Assembly: GCA_964512675.1 (NCBI GenBank)
Contig: CAZEJR010000025.1
Span: 1 to 29,655 of the forward strand
DNA length: 29,655 bases
Direction of reading: 5' to 3'
Source: A07HB70 sp964512675
GTDB taxonomy: Archaea; Halobacteriota; Halobacteria; Halobacteriales; Haloferacaceae
Part shown: positions 6,852 through 15,198 of the stretch, in pieces
Layout: each line of letters begins with the position of its first letter
Position numbering within the stretch: the first letter of the stretch is position 1
The notes under the pieces: generated by a model
The model's input: the letters and a program-made list of their open reading frames with translations, nothing else
Told to the model about the DNA's origin: nothing
Database searches by the model: none
Program-made: the position numbers and the translations under genes

Positions 6852-8900
6852 ATGAGCGATACGGGGCCGCTCTCCCCGGACCGGCCCGCCGCAGACCGGC
6901 CGTTTCGCGTCGACGCGCCGTTCGACCCGGCCGGTGACCAGCCGGCGGCGATCGAGGCACTCGTCGACGGCTTCGAGCGCGGCCTGACAGACCAGACGCT
7001 GCTCGGGGTCACCGGGTCGGGCAAGACCAACACCGTCTCGTGGGTCGTCGAACAGCTCGACCTCCCGACGCTCGTCGTCGCCCACAACAAGACCCTCGCC
7101 GCCCAGCTGTACGAGGAGTTCCGGGGCCTGTTCCCGGAAAACGCCGTCGAGTACTTCGTCTCCTACTACGACTACTACCAGCCCGAAGCGTACGTCGAGT
7201 CGACGGACACGTACATCGACAAGGACGCCTCGATCAACGACGAGATCGACCGCCTGCGCCACTCTGCGACGCGGTCGCTCCTCACCCGCGACGACGCGAT
7301 CGTCGTCGCGTCGGTGTCGGCCATCTACGGGCTCGGCGACCCGGGGACCTACGAGTCGATGGCGCTCCGCCTGGAGACCGGGCAGGCGATCGACCGCGAG
7401 GCGTTCCTGACGCGGCTGGTCGACCTGAACTACGAGCGCAACGACGTCGACTTCACACAGGGGACGTTCCGCGTCCGGGGCGACACAGTCGAGGTGTACC
7501 CGATGTACGGCCGCTACGCCGTCCGGGTGGAGTTCTGGGGCTCGGAGGTCGACCGCATCTCGCGGCTCGACCCGCTGGATGGCGAGGTGGTGTCGCGTGA
7601 ACCCGCGACGCTCGTCCACCCGGCCGAGCACTACTCGATCCCGGACGACAAGCTGGCGACGGCGGTCGACGAGATAGAGCGGCTCCTCGACGACCGGATC
7701 GCCCACTTCGAGCGTCAGGGCGACCTCGTCGCCGCACAGCGGATCGAGGAGCGGACGACGTTCGACCTCGAGATGCTGGAGGAGACGGGCTACTGCTCCG
7801 GGATCGAGAACTACTCCGTCCACCTGTCGGACCGCGAGCCGGGCGACCCGCCGTACACCCTGCTCGACTACTTCCCCGACGAGTTCCTCTGTGTCGTCGA
7901 CGAGTCCCACCAGACGATCCCACAGATCCGCGGGCAGTTCGCGGGTGACAAGTCCCGCAAGGAGTCGCTCGTCGACAACGGCTTTCGCCTCCCGACGGCG
8001 TACGACAACCGGCCGCTGACGTTCGAGGAGTTCGAGGACACGGTCGACCGGACGCTCTACGTCTCCGCGACGCCGGGCGACTACGAGCGCGAGGTCTCGG
8101 ATCAGGTGGTCGAACAGATCGTCCGTCCGACACACCTCGTCGACCCGGGGATCGAGGTGGCGTCCGCCGACGGGCAGGTCGAGGACCTCCTCGACCGCGT
8201 CGAGTCGACGCCGGACGACGAGCGCGTCCTCGTCACCACGCTAACGAAGCGGATGGCCGAGGACCTCACGGAGTACCTGGAGGAGGCCGGCGTCGACGTG
8301 GCGTACATGCACGACGAGACGGACACCCTGGAGCGCCACGAACTGATCCGGTCGCTCCGTCTCGGGGAGATCCAGGTCCTCGTCGGCATCAACCTGCTCC
8401 GCGAGGGGCTCGACATCCCCGAGGTGTCGCTCGTCGCCATCCTCGACGCCGACCAGGAGGGCTTTCTCCGGTCCGAGACGACGCTCGTCCAGACGATGGG
8501 TCGGGCCGCCCGGAACGTCTCCGGCTCCGTCGTGCTGTACGCCGACTCGCCGAGCGCCGCGATGGAGTCCGCGATCGAGGAGACCCGTCGCCGCCGGGAG
8601 ATCCAGCGCGCGTACAACACAGAGCACGGGGTCGAGCCGACGACAGTCGACAAGCCCGTCGCCGAGCCGAACCTGCCCGGCGCACAGACCGACACCGACG
8701 GCGCGGGTGACACAGCCCCCGCCGACGCCGGTGAGGCCGCGCGACAGGTCGAGCGGCTGGAGGAGCGGATGCGCGAGGCCGCGGACAGCCTCGAGTTCGA
8801 GCTCGCGGCCTCGATCCGCGACCGGATCCGCGAGCTCCGCGAGGACCACGACCTCGTCGACGACGGTGCCGACGGCGTGCCGGCCCCCGACGAGGTCTGA
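6852..8900 (+). CDS. uvrB: Excinuclease ABC subunit B
   Basis: This is a 682-residue UvrB, the damage-verifying helicase of nucleotide excision repair, working with UvrA and UvrC, which are not in this window. Visible features in order are Walker A GVTGSGKT (residues 52-59), the beta-hairpin that inserts between strands (SYYDYYQPEAYV, about 104-115), motif II DESH in LCVVDESHQTIPQIRGQF (about 345), the later helicase motifs including LVGINLLREGLDIPEVSL and QTMGRAARN, and a C-terminal UVR motif from about residue 632 (VERLEERMREAADSLEFELA). The ATG at 6852 is the first in-frame start next to conserved sequence. Length and motifs are complete. Bacterial-type Uvr proteins in Halobacteria are generally regarded as acquired from bacteria. 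Base composition does not set this copy apart from its neighbours. Confidence 0.96.
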   Translation: MSDTGPLSPDRPAADRPFRVDAPFDPAGDQPAAIEALVDGFERGLTDQTLLGVTGSGKTNTVSWVVEQLDLPTLVVAHNKTLAAQLYEEFRGLFPENAVEYFVSYYDYYQPEAYVESTDTYIDKDASINDEIDRLRHSATRSLLTRDDAIVVASVSAIYGLGDPGTYESMALRLETGQAIDREAFLTRLVDLNYERNDVDFTQGTFRVRGDTVEVYPMYGRYAVRVEFWGSEVDRISRLDPLDGEVVSREPATLVHPAEHYSIPDDKLATAVDEIERLLDDRIAHFERQGDLVAAQRIEERTTFDLEMLEETGYCSGIENYSVHLSDREPGDPPYTLLDYFPDEFLCVVDESHQTIPQIRGQFAGDKSRKESLVDNGFRLPTAYDNRPLTFEEFEDTVDRTLYVSATPGDYEREVSDQVVEQIVRPTHLVDPGIEVASADGQVEDLLDRVESTPDDERVLVTTLTKRMAEDLTEYLEEAGVDVAYMHDETDTLERHELIRSLRLGEIQVLVGINLLREGLDIPEVSLVAILDADQEGFLRSETTLVQTMGRAARNVSGSVVLYADSPSAAMESAIEETRRRREIQRAYNTEHGVEPTTVDKPVAEPNLPGAQTDTDGAGDTAPADAGEAARQVERLEERMREAADSLEFELAASIRDRIRELREDHDLVDDGADGVPAPDEV

Positions 8901-8901
8901 G

Positions 8902-9293
8902 TCAGGCCGCCGGGTCGAGGTCGCTGTCGTCGCCGTCCTCGCCCGCCACGCCCACCCCGGGCAGGGTGGTCACGCTCTCCCGACCGAGGCGGAACGTCTC
9001 GACCTGGTCGTCGTCTGAGTGACCCGACGACCTGACTCGTCCGGTCGAACTCCGTCACGACGGCCTGCTGTTTCATCCGCCCCCCGTTCTCGCGGACGAC
9101 CCGCAGAACACGCTCCTCGGGGCCGAGTCGCTCTGTCGGCGGGTCGCCGTCCGGCTCCGTTCGCCCCCGCCCGTGTCGGCGGTCGGACTGTGCTCCGGTC
9201 CTCGTAACCGCCGGGAGGACCGACGCCGCCTCGTCCTCCGCCGGCCACGCGGTCGACGTGTCGCTCGTGTCGCCGTTCTCGTCGTCCGCTCAC
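8902..9293 (-). pseudogene. Decayed winged-helix transcription regulator (DUF7343-like)
   Basis: Reading the minus strand, residues LGPEERVLRVVRENGGRMKQ and AVVTEFDRTSQVVGSL lie in one frame (about 9127 down to 9018). This is a winged-helix core of the type that closes many haloarchaeal regulators. The expected wing and tail, DDDQVETFRLGRESVTTLPG and then an acidic end DDSDLDPAA, continue only after a frame change and stop at TGA 8904-8902. The recognition region is also short: a few residues seem missing between TEFD and TSQVVGSL. Farther upstream, acidic coding-like sequence (DDENGDTSDTSTAWPAEDEA) lies in the core's frame but has no start codon; the nearest GTG (9293) is in another frame. 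Several lesions make decay likelier than one sequencing error. It converges on uvrB with one base between stops and accounts for most of 8901-9345. Confidence 0.62.
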
Positions 9294-9345
9294 CGTCTGC
9301 TGTAGCCGCCGGAGGGCTCTTGCCCGCGCGCCGCGCTCTCTCGCC

Positions 9346-9834
9346 GTGGACAGCATCAACCTCCCCGTCCCCGGGCGGGTCCGACGCCTCGCCGCCGACC
9401 GCCGACCGGCGCTCGCGGCGTTCGACCGGGTTCGCGAGGCCCGCTCGATTGTCTGCAAGCGGTTCGAGCGCCCCCCCGACCGGCTGGCGCTTGACGACGC
9501 GCTCGCGGGCACGCCGGCGTTCGAGGCCGCGGCGGTCGCGGTCGAGTTCTTCGCCGACCCGCCGCAGGGTCCGGCGCCGGTGCTCTACCTCGCCGTCGAG
9601 AGTCCCGGCCTCGTTGCTCTCCATCGACGTCTCGTCGAGCGGTTCGGCGCGGTCCGAGGGCTGGAGGGCGGCGACTACACGCCACACGTCACGCTCGCCC
9701 GTGGCGGGGCGCGTGCGGACGCCGAGCGCCTCGCCGGCCCGCTCGCCGACCCGGTGACGTGGACGGTGAGTCGGCTCCTCGCGTGGGACGCCGAGCGGCG
9801 AGTCCCGGTGCGGTCGGTCCGGCTGCCGGCCTGA
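9346..9834 (+). CDS. 2'-5' RNA ligase / cyclic phosphodiesterase-like protein
   Basis: This is a 162-residue protein starting at GTG 9346 (MDSINLPVPGRV). It carries one clear HxTx motif, YTPHVTLARGGA, with His114, preceded by LERFGAV-type sequence as in the 2H phosphoesterase superfamily. These enzymes open 2',3'-cyclic phosphates, or join 2'-5' bonds in vitro, using two HxT/S motifs. The position where the first would be expected reads EARSIVCKRF (residues 31-40), with Arg33 where a His is usual, so the second catalytic histidine appears lost; a single CAC to CGC change would do it. The protein may therefore be non-catalytic or RNA-binding only. It is divergent from the decayed regulator gene and convergent with the helicase gene, whose stop begins one base after its own. 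Confidence 0.72.
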   Translation: MDSINLPVPGRVRRLAADRRPALAAFDRVREARSIVCKRFERPPDRLALDDALAGTPAFEAAAVAVEFFADPPQGPAPVLYLAVESPGLVALHRRLVERFGAVRGLEGGDYTPHVTLARGGARADAERLAGPLADPVTWTVSRLLAWDAERRVPVRSVRLPA

Positions 9835-12012
9835 CTACGGCGTCGGCGGGTCGTCGCCGTACGCCCCGAGGTCGGAGAAGAAGTTGAACAGCCCGTACCG
9901 GAGCTTCTCCGGCGCGACGTCGACCAGTTCGTCGCGCTCTGCCGCCGGGAACGTCCCGCGGACGCCGTACTCACCCATGTTCCGGCTCTCGCGGGTGTAG
10001 CGCTCGTCGACGAGCAGCCGCACCCCGAAGTCGTCCGGCGAGCGGATGACCCGGCCGAGCGCCTGCCGCGTCTTGCGCACCGTCGGAATCTCGACCGCGT
10101 AGGTCCAGCCGTCGCCGTACTCCCGGCTGTACGCGGCCTGGACGGCCTCTGTTCGCTCGTCGAGATGCGGGTACGGGACGCCGACGACGACGACACCCCG
10201 AGCGTCCGACCCGTCGAAGCTCACGCCCTCGCCGAGTGTCCCCCACAGCGACGTGAACAACACGCCGTCGTCGCCGGCGGCGAACCGCTCGCGCAGCCCC
10301 TCGGCACGCACGCCAGCCTCGTCGAGGTACGTCGCCGCCGTCGTCTCCGCCGCGACCCGGTCGTGGTACCGCTCTGCCTCCGCGTACGAGGGAAAGAAGG
10401 CGAGGAGATTCCCCGGGGTGTACTCGGCGGCGTCGACGAGCGTCGCCGTCACCGCCTCTTGGACGTCGGGGTCCTCGCGCCGGCTGGCGAACAGCGACGG
10501 CGTCTCGACGGCGTACGTCCGCCGTCGCTCCGGCGGGTACGGCAGGCCGAACGACCGGGTCACGGGGTCCGCGAGACCGAGCACGTCCTCGGTCACGTCG
10601 AACGGTCGAAGCGTCGCGCTCATCAGCACGCTCGCGTGCACCCGGTCGAACAGGTCTGCGGTCACCTCGCGCGGCACGGCGGTGAACAGCTCCGCCCGCC
10701 CGTAGACCTCGCCGGTCCCGGCGTCGCGCCGTACCGCCACGAGCGGGTGTCGGCCCGGGTCGCCGCCGGCGTCCATCCAGTCGGCGACGAACCCCGCCGC
10801 CGCGAGGGTCTGACACTCCTGTCGCGTCGTCGTCTCGCCGTTCGCGAACGCCTCGCCGTACGCCTCGTCCAGCGCCCGACCGAGGCGGAGTGCCGTCTCT
10901 GCCTCCTGTGCGATGCCGCGGCCCTCGTACTCCCGCAAGAACGCGAGGGTCAGGTCGTCGCGCCGGTCGTCGTTGGCGACGCTCAGGTCGTGCCAGTCGT
11001 CGCCGACCTGTTCGCGCTCGCCGAACGCCAGCGCGTCCTCCCACGTCCGTCGGAGCGCCGCCAGAAACGCCTCGAGGACGTTCGCCGCCGGCTCCGCCCG
11101 CCGGTCGTCCGTCTCCGCGAGCTCGCCGAGTGCGGCCTCCAGCGTCTGCTCTGTGACCGTCGTGCCGGCGTGCTCGCGGGCCGCGCTCGCGACGTTGTGT
11201 GCCTCGTCGAACACCGTCACGACCTCCGCCGGCTCCCGTCCGAGCCAGCGGAAAAACTGCTCGCGTATCGTCGGGTCGAGCAGGTGGTGGTAGTTGCAGA
11301 CGACCAGGTCGACCCCCGACATCGACTCCTTCAGCAGCTCGTAGCCACAGCACCCCTCGCGCTCGGCCCACTCGTAGACGTCGTCCGGCGTCCGCACGTC
11401 GTCGAACAGCCACCGGAGGAACGCCTCGCCGGAGCGCCGGAGGTTCTCGCGGTAGTGTTCACAGACGTGCTCCTCGTCTAGCTCGTCGAGTTCCTCCTCG
11501 ACCGCTTCGAGCTCGTCGCTCACGGCCTCGTACGCCTCCGCGGCGTCGTCCCCGCTGTCCTCGGCCATCGCCGCGAGGAGGTCGTCTGCGCGGGTACCCA
11601 GCTCGTCGCGCTCTCGCTCCCGCTCGGCGACGGTCCGGGTGGCGTCCCGGAGCGCCTGACACTCGCGGTAGCCGACGTCGATATGGCACATCGACGACTT
11701 GCCGCGGAAGACGACGGCGCGGATCGGCTCCTCGCGGGTGATCGCCCGCGCGTCGGCGACGAACTGCCGCATCTGCTGGTGGACGTTCGTGGTGATGACA
11801 ACCGTCCGGTCCGTCCGCCGGGCGTGGGCGAGCGCCGGCACGAGTGCCGAGAGCGTCTTGCCAGTCCCCGGCGCGCCCTCTAGCAGGACGTCCCGCCCGG
11901 CTGTCAGCGCGTCTGCGACGGCGTCCATCGCCTCGCGCTGGTTCGGGTACGGCCGGTCGTACGGGAAGTAGCGGAGGTAGCCGGGCGTCGTCCCCGTCGG
12001 CTGGTCGGCCAC
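9835..12012 (-). CDS. ATP-dependent DNA helicase, XPD/DinG family
   Basis: This is a 725-residue superfamily 2 helicase. Walker A GAPGTGKT is at residues 46-53 and the DEAH box is in VVTVFDEAHNVAS. C-terminal motifs include VLMSATL, GVLFTSLWGTLGEGVSFDG and RQALGRVIRSPDD. Cysteines at about 109 (KSSMC), 118, the EEHVC site and the pair in EGCCGYELL lie between Walker A and DEAH, where XPD-type helicases hold a 4Fe-4S cluster. Between them is a long acidic heptad-like stretch (AVSDELEAVEEELDELDEEH) likely to be coiled coil. It would unwind DNA 5' to 3' in repair or replication-linked work. The GTG at 12012 is chosen because CTTTTGTCC lies about 26 bases upstream; a start at 12054 would add Arg-rich residues. 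The arginine operon ends 88 bases upstream on the same strand. Confidence 0.88.
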   Translation of the reverse strand: MADQPTGTTPGYLRYFPYDRPYPNQREAMDAVADALTAGRDVLLEGAPGTGKTLSALVPALAHARRTDRTVVITTNVHQQMRQFVADARAITREEPIRAVVFRGKSSMCHIDVGYRECQALRDATRTVAERERERDELGTRADDLLAAMAEDSGDDAAEAYEAVSDELEAVEEELDELDEEHVCEHYRENLRRSGEAFLRWLFDDVRTPDDVYEWAEREGCCGYELLKESMSGVDLVVCNYHHLLDPTIREQFFRWLGREPAEVVTVFDEAHNVASAAREHAGTTVTEQTLEAALGELAETDDRRAEPAANVLEAFLAALRRTWEDALAFGEREQVGDDWHDLSVANDDRRDDLTLAFLREYEGRGIAQEAETALRLGRALDEAYGEAFANGETTTRQECQTLAAAGFVADWMDAGGDPGRHPLVAVRRDAGTGEVYGRAELFTAVPREVTADLFDRVHASVLMSATLRPFDVTEDVLGLADPVTRSFGLPYPPERRRTYAVETPSLFASRREDPDVQEAVTATLVDAAEYTPGNLLAFFPSYAEAERYHDRVAAETTAATYLDEAGVRAEGLRERFAAGDDGVLFTSLWGTLGEGVSFDGSDARGVVVVGVPYPHLDERTEAVQAAYSREYGDGWTYAVEIPTVRKTRQALGRVIRSPDDFGVRLLVDERYTRESRNMGEYGVRGTFPAAERDELVDVAPEKLRYGLFNFFSDLGAYGDDPPTP

Positions 12013-12032
12013 GGGCGACGTTGCTCGCCGTC

Positions 12033-12041
12033 GGACAAAAG
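12033..12041 (-). promoter_or_regulatory. TATA-like / T-rich element between argF and the helicase gene
   Basis: The minus strand reads CTTTTGTCC about 26 bases before the GTG at 12012. It could serve both as a T-run ending the arginine operon, whose argF stops at 12100, and as the core promoter of the helicase gene. Confidence 0.4.
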
Positions 12042-12099
12042 CGCCTCGGGGCACCAGGAGAGGACCGACTCCCGTGACGCGTGGCTCGCGGCCGACCGG

Positions 12100-12990
12100 C
12101 TACAGTAGTTCGACCAGCAGGCCCTTCTGGGCGTGGAGCCGGTTCTCGGCCTGCTGCCAGACGAGCGCTCGCTCGCCCTCGACGACGGCGTCGGTTATCT
12201 CCTCGCCACGGTGTGCCGGCAGGCAGTGGAGCACCCGCGCGTCGGGGGCGTGCGAGAGCAGCGTCTGGTTCACCTGGTAGCCGCCGTCCTCGAACGCCGC
12301 GAGCTTCGCCTCGCGCTCGTCCGCCTCGCCCATACTCACCCAGACGTCGGTGTAGACGGCGTCGGCGCCCGCCACCGCCTCGCTCGGCTCGTCGACGGTC
12401 GTCACCGACCCGGCGTGGCCCGCAGCCCGCGAGAGCGTGTCCGCCCCGAGGCCGTACGCCGCCGGCGTCGCGACCCGCACCTCGTGGCCGAGCATCGCGG
12501 CGCCGACCGCGAAGGAGCGTGCGACGTTGTTGCCGTCACCGACCCACGCCACCGTCGTGGAGGCGTCGTCGAACGCCTCGCGCAGGGTGAGCAGGTCCGC
12601 GAGCGCCTGACAGGGGTGTGCCCGGTCGGTCAGCCCGTTTATCACCGGCACGTCCGCGTACGCGGCGACCGTCTCGGCGTCCTCGTGGTCGAACAGCCGG
12701 AGCATGATGACGTCGGCGTAGCCGGCGAGCGCGCGGGCGATGTCCCGCACCGGCTCGCGGCCCCCCAGGCCGACGTCGTCTGGACCGAGGAAGACTGCGT
12801 GCCCGCCGAGCTGTGTCATCCCCGTCTCGAACGAGGTGCGGGTGCGCGTCGACGGCTTCTCGAACAGCATCGTCAGCGTCCGGCGCGGCAGCTCCTCGCC
12901 GGTCGTCTCGGTCTTGAGCGCGGCGGCGCGGTCGAGCACCCGCCGGAGGCGGTCGGGCGACAGGTCGTCGACGTCGAGGAGGTCGGTCAC
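12100..12990 (-). CDS. argF: Ornithine carbamoyltransferase
   Basis: This is a 296-residue enzyme that makes citrulline from ornithine and carbamoyl phosphate, the step after ornithine is released from the LysW carrier. The carbamoyl-phosphate site STRTRTS is at residues 47-53, HPCQ at 125-128, and the ornithine-side HCLPAHRGEE near residue 260. The length is close to but slightly shorter than typical OTCases of 300-335 residues; the N-terminus MTDLLDVDDLSPDRLRRVL is normal for haloarchaea. Its GTG start at 12990 overlaps the argE stop as GTGA, which favours translational coupling. It is the last gene of the minus-strand arginine operon. Confidence 0.95.
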   Translation of the reverse strand: MTDLLDVDDLSPDRLRRVLDRAAALKTETTGEELPRRTLTMLFEKPSTRTRTSFETGMTQLGGHAVFLGPDDVGLGGREPVRDIARALAGYADVIMLRLFDHEDAETVAAYADVPVINGLTDRAHPCQALADLLTLREAFDDASTTVAWVGDGNNVARSFAVGAAMLGHEVRVATPAAYGLGADTLSRAAGHAGSVTTVDEPSEAVAGADAVYTDVWVSMGEADEREAKLAAFEDGGYQVNQTLLSHAPDARVLHCLPAHRGEEITDAVVEGERALVWQQAENRLHAQKGLLVELL

Positions 12991-14045
12991 AGGCGGTCGG
13001 GCAGCCCCTCGAGGACGGTCACGGCGCGGTCGAACGCCGCGAGCGACAGGCGCTCGTCTGGCGTGTGGTCGAGCGACGAGTCGCCCGGACCGTACGACGC
13101 GGTCGGGCAGTCCCACGCGTCGGCGTAGAGGTTCACGTCGGCGGTGCCGGTCTTGCGGAGCAGGCGCGGCTCGCCGTCCGCGGCGCGGATGGCACCGCGC
13201 AGGCCTCGGGCGACGGCGGTGCGCGGGCTCTCCATCACCGGCGGAACCGCGTCGTGCCACCGGACGGTCCCCTCCGCGAGCTCGGTGTCGGCGCCCTCGC
13301 GCACGTCGTCGACGGTCCGACCCGGCGGCACCCTGAGCTGGACGTCCATCGTCGCCTCGACACTCAGGCCGTCGACGCTTGTCCCTCCGTCGACGGCGAC
13401 GGGCTTTGTCGTCACCTGCTCGAAGACGGGCTCGTACTCGTCGCCCGCGAACCGCTCCTCGACCCGCGTCCACCAGTCGATCGCGTCCTGGATCGCGTTG
13501 TTCCCCGGCCGGGAGCTGTGGCCGGACTCGCTCGCCTGGACGTACGTGCCGGCGACCATCCCGCGGTAGCCGAGCGTGATGCCGTCCCAGCCGCTCGGCT
13601 CGCCGTTCAGCACGGCGTCGGGCGCGTCCTCCCGGTCCGCGACCAGGTGCCGCGCCCCACGCGAGTCGTCCTCCTCGCCGACGACGCCGACGAAGCTCAC
13701 CCCCGTCTCGACCGCGACGACGGCCATCGCCGCGAGCGGCCCCGTCGCGTCGACGGTTCCCCGGCCCCACAGGTCGCCGTCCCGGACCTCGACCGGTATC
13801 TCGCCCGGCACGGTGTCGACGTGCGAGGTGAGGAGCAGCGCGTCGTCGGCGGGCGCGCGGACGTTCCCGACGTCGTCCACCCAGACGTCCCTGCCGTGGT
13901 CCGCGAAGAACGCCCGCAGGCGCTCCGCCGCGGCGGCCTCCTCGCCGCTCGGCGACGGCGTGGCGACGAGGTCGTACAGCAGCTCCCGCGCCTCCGTATC
14001 GATCGCTGCGGGGCGGTCGTGCCGCTCCGACTCGGCTGCGGTCAC
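12987..14045 (-). CDS. argE: [LysW]-ornithine/lysine hydrolase (carrier-releasing M20-type peptidase)
   Basis: This is a 352-residue zinc peptidase of the M20 family, known as LysK/ArgE in LysW-dependent pathways. It cuts ornithine, and possibly lysine, off the C-terminal glutamate of the carrier protein. Metal and catalytic segments visible are SHVDTVPGEIPV (HxD pair), GRGTVDATGPLAAM, GEEDDSRGARHL (the Glu-Glu pair), NGEPSGWDGITLGYRG, SGHSSRPG, and the terminal LDHTPDERLSL. The GTG at 14045 lies 31 bases after the argD stop and is bridged by a 12-codon mini-ORF that overlaps both. Its stop overlaps the argF start. I use argE because the operon ends in argF and is followed by argG-argH. A dual lysine role cannot be excluded. 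Confidence 0.92.
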   Translation of the reverse strand: MTAAESERHDRPAAIDTEARELLYDLVATPSPSGEEAAAAERLRAFFADHGRDVWVDDVGNVRAPADDALLLTSHVDTVPGEIPVEVRDGDLWGRGTVDATGPLAAMAVVAVETGVSFVGVVGEEDDSRGARHLVADREDAPDAVLNGEPSGWDGITLGYRGMVAGTYVQASESGHSSRPGNNAIQDAIDWWTRVEERFAGDEYEPVFEQVTTKPVAVDGGTSVDGLSVEATMDVQLRVPPGRTVDDVREGADTELAEGTVRWHDAVPPVMESPRTAVARGLRGAIRAADGEPRLLRKTGTADVNLYADAWDCPTASYGPGDSSLDHTPDERLSLAAFDRAVTVLEGLPDRL

Positions 14046-14080
14046 GCCGCGCTCTCCCCCGCGGGGCCGTCGTCGGTCAC
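14042..14080 (-). CDS. Possible 12-residue bridging mini-ORF between argD and argE
   Basis: A GTG at 14080 overlaps the argD stop as GTGA and opens MTDDGPAGESAA. Its own TGA (14044-14042) overlaps the argE GTG, again as GTGA. The mini-ORF thus fills the 31-base argD-argE gap exactly, with four-base overlaps at both ends. It may let ribosomes pass from argD to argE by stop-restart coupling. It could equally be chance, since GTGA is common in such GC-rich sequence. Confidence 0.3.
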   Translation of the reverse strand: MTDDGPAGESAA

Positions 14081-15198
14081 GTCACCGCCTCCATCGCCGC
14101 CACGACCTCGTCGGCGTCCTCGCGGTCGACGGTCAGCGGCGGGAGGAGCCGCACGACGGTCCGTCCGGCGGGGAGCGCGAGCACGCCGTGTTCTATCGCG
14201 AGGTCGCGCAGCAGCCGGTTTGCCCCCCGCTTTACCTCGACCCCGATCATCAGCCCCAGCCCGCGAACCTCGCGGGCGTCGACGTCGGCGTTGCGCAGCT
14301 CCTGGACGAGGTACGCGCCGACCCGGTTTGCGCTGGCCGCGAGGTCGTCGTCCTGGATCGTCGAGAGCGTCGCGCTCGCGGCAGCACAGACGACCGGACC
14401 GCCGCTGAACGTCGACCCGTGGTTGCCCGACTCGTCGGCGATCCACTCCCGGCAGAGCGTCGCCCCGAGCGGCAGGCCGTTGGCGATACCCTTCGCCGTC
14501 GTCAGCACGTCGGGGACGACGCCGGCGCGTTCGCTGGCCCAGAGCAGACCCGTCCGCCCGACGCCGGTCTGGACCTCGTCGAAGACGAGCGCCGCGCCCG
14601 CCTCCTCCGTCGCCTCGCGGGCGGCCCGGAGGTAGCCAGCCGGTGCTGGCCGGATGCCGCCCTCGCCCTGGACCGGCTCCAGAAAGACCGCCGCGGTCTC
14701 GTCGTCGACGGCCTCGCGCAGCCCCGCCTCGTCGCCGTAGTCGACGAACTCGATGCCGCCGGCGAGCGGCTCGAACGGCGCGCGGTACTTCTTCTTCCAC
14801 GTCATCGCGAGCGCCCCCATCGTCCGACCGTGGAAGCCGCGCTTTGTCGCGACGATCTTCTCGCGGCCCGTCGCGGAGCGTGCGAACTTCATCGCGGCCT
14901 CGTTTGCCTCCGTGCCGGAGTTGCACAGCCACACCTTGTCGACGTCGCCCGGCGCGAGGTCGGCGAGCTGCTCGTACAGCGCCGTCCGCGCGGCGACGGG
15001 GTACGACGCCTGGACGTAGGTGAGGTCCGCGAGCTGTGTCGTCACCGCGTCGGTGACACGAGGGTGGCCGTGACCGACGGGGACACAGGCGTATGAGGCG
15101 CCGAAGTCGAGGTACTCCGTGCCGTCGGCGCCGTGGAGCCGCGCTCCGTCGCCGGCGACGATCTCGATGGGTTTCTCTGAGAAGACGAACCCACTCAT
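14077..15198 (-). CDS. argD: [LysW]-glutamate-semialdehyde / ornithine aminotransferase
   Basis: This is a 373-residue class III PLP aminotransferase that makes LysW-bound ornithine from the semialdehyde with glutamate as amino donor. The PLP phosphate loop CNSGTEANEAAMK is at about residues 92-104, the Asp that holds the pyridine ring is in VFDEVQTGVGRTG (about 206-217), and the Schiff-base lysine is Lys236 in TTAKGIANG. The end VRLLPPLTVDREDADEVV is family-typical. The ATG at 15198 overlaps the argB stop by four bases (ATGA), which fixes the start; a longer open frame upstream is only the antisense-like shadow of argB. It is the fifth gene of the operon. Confidence 0.95.
   Translation of the reverse strand: MSGFVFSEKPIEIVAGDGARLHGADGTEYLDFGASYACVPVGHGHPRVTDAVTTQLADLTYVQASYPVAARTALYEQLADLAPGDVDKVWLCNSGTEANEAAMKFARSATGREKIVATKRGFHGRTMGALAMTWKKKYRAPFEPLAGGIEFVDYGDEAGLREAVDDETAAVFLEPVQGEGGIRPAPAGYLRAAREATEEAGAALVFDEVQTGVGRTGLLWASERAGVVPDVLTTAKGIANGLPLGATLCREWIADESGNHGSTFSGGPVVCAAASATLSTIQDDDLAASANRVGAYLVQELRNADVDAREVRGLGLMIGVEVKRGANRLLRDLAIEHGVLALPAGRTVVRLLPPLTVDREDADEVVAAMEAVT

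Noticed and set aside
6678..8135. 485-codon open frame antisense to uvrB
   Set aside because: uvrB has all helicase motifs in the plus strand. The antisense product has no family resemblance.
10165..11481. 438-codon open frame antisense to the helicase gene
   Set aside because: Same reasoning: the helicase motifs fix the coding strand.
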